Source of the DNA: an uncultured Dorea sp.
Lineage (GTDB): Bacteria; Bacillota; Clostridia; Lachnospirales; Lachnospiraceae
Assembly: GCA_910584095.1 (NCBI GenBank)
Contig: CAJTYU010000010.1
Location: 1 to 64,000, forward strand
Reading direction: 5' to 3'
DNA: 64,000 bases
In this document: positions 60,074-64,000 of the stretch, piece after piece
Layout: each line of letters opens with the position of its first letter
Numbering within the stretch: the stretch's first letter is position 1
Notes under the pieces: model-generated
The model's database searches: none
What the model was told of the DNA's origin: nothing
What the model saw: only the letters and a program-made list of their open reading frames with translations
Made by a program: the position numbers and the translations under genes

Positions 60074-61921
60074 TTACTCTGATGGATGAAAAAAATTGTA
60101 TACTGCTCTGGCCGCCGCTTCATTCATAGAGGGAAGCGCCTTTAGATCGCTTATCGCTGCCTGCCGTACCTCCTCTATACTGGAAAAGGAACGCATCAGC
60201 GCTTTTCTTCTTGCAGGACCGATTCCCGGAATATCATCCAGTATGGAACGTACCTGCCCCTGACTCCTAAGTTTCCTATGGTATTCAACAGCAAAACGGT
60301 GCGCCTCGTCCTGAATTCTAGTAATCAGCCTGAATCCTTCTGAATCCTTATCAATCGGAATCTCTGCATTGTTAAAATAAAGTCCCCTAGTCCTATGGCT
60401 GTCATCCTTTACCATACCGCAGACCGGAATATTCAAACCCAGCTTATCAAGCACTTCCAAAGCAATATTGACCTGCCCTTTTCCTCCGTCCATCAACAGA
60501 ATATCCGGAAATCTGGTAAAACTGTCCCTCTCGTTTCCTTCCGCCATTTCCCGTCTTCCATGCTCAAATCTCCGGGTCAATACTTCCTCCATACTTGCAT
60601 AGTCATCCGGCCCCTGAACGCTTTTTATCCGGAATTTCCGGTAATCATTCCGTTTCGGCCTGCCTCTTTCATACACTACCATAGAACCTACAGACGCGTA
60701 TCCGCTGATATTTGATATATCATATGCCTCCATTCGCACAATACCTATAAGACCCAGAAGTTTTTCCAGCTCCTTCACCGCGCCGATGGTTCTTCCCTCT
60801 TCGCGTTTCAGCCTCTCCTTATCTCTAGAAAGAATCAGTTCTGCATTTTTCATTGCAAGCTCCACCAGCTTTTCCTTCGTTCCCTTTTTCGGTACCCGGA
60901 AATGAACTCTCCGGCCCCGCTTCTGCGTCAGCCATTCCTCCAGAAGAGCAGCATCCGCAATCTCTTCAGGAAGCATAATCTCCGTGGGAATATAAGGAGT
61001 TCCTGAATAAAACTGCTTGATAAAACTGGAAAGTATCTCCGCTCCCGCTTCATCCCCAGTAAGCCTCAGATAAAAATGATCGCGTCCGATCAGTCTTCCG
61101 CCTCGAACAAAAAATATCTGGACCACAGCGTCTTCATTCTCCATCGCCATCGCCAGAATATCCCGCTCCTCGCCCGCCGTATCAGTTATTTTCTGCTTCT
61201 GGGCAATCTTCTTCACGCTTTCAAGCAAATCCCTGTATTCTGACGCTTTCTCAAATTCCAGCGCCTCCGACGCCTCAAACATACGCTGCTCTAATTCTTT
61301 CGTAATCAGCTCATAATTCCCATTTAAAAAATGCACTGCCCGCGAGATTGACTCTTCATATTCCTCCTGCGTGACATATCCCTGGCAAGGAGCGTTACAC
61401 TGATGAATATGATAATTCAGACAAGGCCTTTCTATTCCGATATCCCTAGGCAGCTTCCGGCTGCAGCTCCGTATCTTATAAAGCTTACGAATCAGCTCTA
61501 TGGTATCCTTCACAGCGCCCACGCTTGTATAAGGGCCAAAATATTTCGCTCGATCCTTATGCATCTGCCGCGCAAGCATCACTCTGGGAAACGGCTCGTT
61601 CACCGTTACCTTAATAAACGGATAGCTCTTATCATCCATCAGCATGGTATTATACTTTGGGCGGTGCTCTTTAATTAGATTACACTCCAGCACCAGCGCC
61701 TCCAGTTCTGAATCGGTGATGATATACTCGAATCTCGCAATATGGGTAACCATTTGTTCAATCTTCGGCCCTTTGTTTCTGCTGCTTTGGAAATACTGCC
61801 TAACCCGGTTCTTAAGACTGATAGCCTTCCCCACGTAAATAATCTCGTCTTTCTCATCATGCATCAGATAAACGCCGGGTTTTGCCGGCAGTTTCTTTAG
61901 TTCCTCCTGTATATCAAACAT
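60074..61921 (-). CDS. uvrC: UvrABC system protein C
   Basis: 615 residues. GIY-YIG nuclease domain at the start (KPGVYLMHDEKDEIIYVGKA), UVR motif around 195-235, the RNase-H-like nuclease (ISNISGYASVGSMVVYERG, ILMDGGKGQVNIA) and C-terminal helix-hairpin-helix repeats (DDIPGIGPARRKALM). It makes both cuts in nucleotide excision repair. It precedes hprK by 49 bases on the same strand, a gene order seen in other Clostridia. Confidence 0.97.
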   Translation of the reverse strand: MFDIQEELKKLPAKPGVYLMHDEKDEIIYVGKAISLKNRVRQYFQSSRNKGPKIEQMVTHIARFEYIITDSELEALVLECNLIKEHRPKYNTMLMDDKSYPFIKVTVNEPFPRVMLARQMHKDRAKYFGPYTSVGAVKDTIELIRKLYKIRSCSRKLPRDIGIERPCLNYHIHQCNAPCQGYVTQEEYEESISRAVHFLNGNYELITKELEQRMFEASEALEFEKASEYRDLLESVKKIAQKQKITDTAGEERDILAMAMENEDAVVQIFFVRGGRLIGRDHFYLRLTGDEAGAEILSSFIKQFYSGTPYIPTEIMLPEEIADAALLEEWLTQKRGRRVHFRVPKKGTKEKLVELAMKNAELILSRDKERLKREEGRTIGAVKELEKLLGLIGIVRMEAYDISNISGYASVGSMVVYERGRPKRNDYRKFRIKSVQGPDDYASMEEVLTRRFEHGRREMAEGNERDSFTRFPDILLMDGGKGQVNIALEVLDKLGLNIPVCGMVKDDSHRTRGLYFNNAEIPIDKDSEGFRLITRIQDEAHRFAVEYHRKLRSQGQVRSILDDIPGIGPARRKALMRSFSSIEEVRQAAISDLKALPSMNEAAARAVYNFFHPSE

Positions 61922-61966
61922 AAATTTCCCTCTCTTCTGAAATTCATTATACCAAACTCTCCCATA

Positions 61967-61999
61967 ACTGAAAAGAGAGAAAGCCGGAAAGCTCTCTCT
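61967..61999 (-). terminator. Terminator after ftsH
   Basis: AGAGAGA and TCTCTCT arms with an inner GC pair and a small bulge; on the minus strand TTTTCAG follows. It lies between ftsH and uvrC. Confidence 0.5.
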
Positions 62000-62005
62000 C
62001 TGCCG

Positions 62006-63967
62006 CTATACATATACCGTTTCACCCTGTTTCTCTTCCAGTTCTTCTGGCAGCGGACTCATAGAAATCCGCTCCTCCGTTTTCTTCGGAGCATCCGGGT
62101 CAATTCCCTCCACTTCATGGAATATCTTCATAAACTCTTTGCCGGTAATTGTTTCTTTTTCAATCAGGAATGCCGCAATCTTATCCAAAGACTGGCGATG
62201 TTCGCTTAAGAGACGCTTTGCCTCCTCATATGCCCTCTTCAGCATATCCATAACCTCTTGATCGATTTCTGCCGCCGTTGCCTCGCCGCAATTCTTTACA
62301 GCCCTTCCGTCCAGATATTTATTTTGAATGGATTCCAAACCAATCAGGCCAAATTTCTCACTCATACCATATTGAGTAATCATAGCTCTTGCAGTCTTAG
62401 TCGCCTTCTCAATATCATTGGAAGCCCCTGTGGTAACCGTGTCAAATACAATCTCCTCCGCCGCACGGCCCGCCAGCATACTTACCAGCATTGCCTCCAG
62501 TTCCTTTTTGGTATTCAGGAACTTTTCTTCCTCCGGCGTCTGCATTACATATCCAAGAGCTCCCATGGTCCTCGGAACAATCGTAATCTTCTGAACTGGT
62601 TCCGCATCCTTTTGCAAAGCGCTTACCAGCGCATGTCCAACCTCATGATAAGAAACTATTCTGCGCTCCTCCTGACTCATAATGCGGTCCTTCTTCTCCT
62701 TGCCTACAAGCACCACTTCTACCGCCTCAAACAAATCGCTCTGGCACACTGCGTTTCTTCCATGCTTTACAGCGGTAATTGCCGCCTCATTGATCATATT
62801 AGCAAGATCGGAGCCTACCGCGCCGGAGGTTGCCAGCGCAATTGCCTCCAAATCCACGGTCTCATCCATCCGTACGCTCTTAGAATGTACTTTCAGCACA
62901 TCCACACGGCCTTTCAAGTCAGGACGTTCCACAATGATCCGCCGGTCAAAACGCCCGGGCCTAAGAAGCGCCGGGTCAAGAATCTCCGGACGGTTCGTGG
63001 CCGCCAGCACCAGAAGACCCTTGTTCGTGTCAAATCCATCCATCTCCGCCAGAAGCTGATTCAGCGTCTGCTCCCGTTCATCGTTGCCTCCAAGCTGGTT
63101 ATCCCTGCTCTTTCCAATTGCATCAATCTCATCAATAAAAATAATGCACGGCGCGATCTTCTGCGCTTCCTTAAACAAATCCCGTACTCTGGAAGCTCCC
63201 ACGCCCACATACATCTCTACAAAAGCAGAACCGGACAATGAGAAAAACGGTACCTTAGCTTCTCCCGCAACCGCCTTGGCAAGAAGCGTCTTACCGGTTC
63301 CCGGAGGTCCCACAAGAAGCGCTCCCTTCGGAAGCTTTGCACCCACTCCGGTATACTTGCCCGGATTATGCAGGAAATCCACAACCTCCTGAAGAGACTC
63401 CTTCGCCTCGTCCTGTCCCGCCACATCCTTAAAGGTAACTCCCGTTTCCTTCTCCACATACATCTTAGCATTGCTTTTGCCGATACCCATAGGCCCGCCG
63501 CCCTTTGTCATATGCTTAAAGGACCAGTAAAACATTCCGATAATCAGTACGATCGGCAGAAAAGTAAGTACAATGTTCATTACAACTACAGATGTGGTAT
63601 CCGGAATCTCCTGCTCATACTTAATCCCTGATTTGTACAGACGCTCGGAAAGATTATCATCTCTCATCACACCGGTAAAATACTCCTTACCAGTTCTCTC
63701 TCCCTTTTCCTTCTTTGCTGTAATCGTAATACGGTCGCTGGAAATAATAACCTCTTCTACCTTGTGCTGTTCTATCATTTTCAAAAACTTGTCATAGGTT
63801 ATTTCCTCCGCTGTTCCGTTCCTCTGAAACTGATACAGCGTCAGCACAAGAAATGTGGTTATCACTGCCGTAAGAATAACAAAAGAAATACCCTGCTTAT
63901 TATTCTTGTTCTTATTATCATTCTGGTTATTTCTATTTTGATTGTTTCTATTGCTTTGGTTATCCAT
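62006..63967 (-). CDS. ftsH: ATP-dependent zinc metalloprotease FtsH
   Basis: 653 residues. Two membrane helices (about 28-46 and 128-147) flank a short outside domain; the AAA module has GPPGTGKTLLAKA, FIDEIDAIG and the second region of homology ATNRPEILDPALLRPGRFDR. The zinc site is HEVGH (the usual form is HEAGH, still HExxH), with the third ligand further on. It removes misfolded membrane proteins. AGGAGG precedes the ATG close to the right end of the window. Confidence 0.97.
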   Translation of the reverse strand: MDNQSNRNNQNRNNQNDNKNKNNKQGISFVILTAVITTFLVLTLYQFQRNGTAEEITYDKFLKMIEQHKVEEVIISSDRITITAKKEKGERTGKEYFTGVMRDDNLSERLYKSGIKYEQEIPDTTSVVVMNIVLTFLPIVLIIGMFYWSFKHMTKGGGPMGIGKSNAKMYVEKETGVTFKDVAGQDEAKESLQEVVDFLHNPGKYTGVGAKLPKGALLVGPPGTGKTLLAKAVAGEAKVPFFSLSGSAFVEMYVGVGASRVRDLFKEAQKIAPCIIFIDEIDAIGKSRDNQLGGNDEREQTLNQLLAEMDGFDTNKGLLVLAATNRPEILDPALLRPGRFDRRIIVERPDLKGRVDVLKVHSKSVRMDETVDLEAIALATSGAVGSDLANMINEAAITAVKHGRNAVCQSDLFEAVEVVLVGKEKKDRIMSQEERRIVSYHEVGHALVSALQKDAEPVQKITIVPRTMGALGYVMQTPEEEKFLNTKKELEAMLVSMLAGRAAEEIVFDTVTTGASNDIEKATKTARAMITQYGMSEKFGLIGLESIQNKYLDGRAVKNCGEATAAEIDQEVMDMLKRAYEEAKRLLSEHRQSLDKIAAFLIEKETITGKEFMKIFHEVEGIDPDAPKKTEERISMSPLPEELEEKQGETVYV

Positions 63968-64000
63968 AATAGTCCTCCTGTGTCTATCAGTTCTTATTAT

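Overview
The window reads as chromosome of a gut-type Clostridia, most probably a Lachnospiraceae (Clostridium cluster XIVa) relative. The basis is moderate GC, strong AGGAGG-type ribosome sites, the tig-clpP-clpX-lon-engB order, a transporter-plus-AraC sugar locus, ROK glucokinase with HPr kinase, and an ABC transporter with its own two-component system. Species cannot be named from sequence alone. I saw no rRNA, tRNA, CRISPR array or intact insertion sequence.

Layout. 1-5034: a mixed block with the tail of an FtsX-type permease cut by the window edge, a thioredoxin converging on a Crp/Fnr regulator, a membrane-anchored alpha/beta hydrolase, and an ECF-like sigma factor followed by a DUF2461 gene. 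5167-7308: glycogen debranching enzyme behind a near-consensus promoter. 7445-13139: a three-gene phosphorelay operon (lone receiver, hybrid kinase with Hpt, hybrid kinase fused to a DegV lipid-binding domain). 13356-25830: a galactan/beta-galactoside utilisation locus with two AraC regulators, a small membrane protein, a binding protein and two permeases, a DUF3863-like protein, a zinc ribbon, a GH53 endo-galactanase without signal peptide, and a divergent GH2 beta-galactosidase. A composite promoter/operator of about 89 bp occurs twice, once before the araC pair and once before the transporter operon.

25967-33408: AI-2E-type membrane protein and the proteostasis run engB-lon-clpX-clpP-tig. 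33586-39715: DJ-1/PfpI protein, CYTH phosphatase, and an ABC exporter with its histidine kinase and response regulator, preceded by a candidate 38-codon small gene. 39883-51278: aspartate-family synthesis (hom, a phosphoglycerate-mutase-like proposed homoserine kinase, lysC; later dapA and dapB) interleaved with secA, prfB (read by programmed frameshift), a eukaryotic-type HisA, a small lipoprotein and a tandem-OB SSB-like protein. 51586-64000: typA, a small membrane protein, hpf, an IMPACT/YigZ protein, a class A penicillin-binding protein with a repeat tail, ROK glucokinase, hprK, uvrC and ftsH.

How it fits together. The galactan locus should import beta-1,4-galacto-oligosaccharides, cleave them in the cytoplasm with GH53 and GH2, and respond to the AraC proteins through the duplicated operator. 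No transporter ATPase is encoded here, so a shared MsmX-type ATPase elsewhere is likely. The least familiar assembly is the phosphorelay operon, in which a fatty-acid-binding DegV module is the carboxy-terminal part of a membrane histidine kinase.
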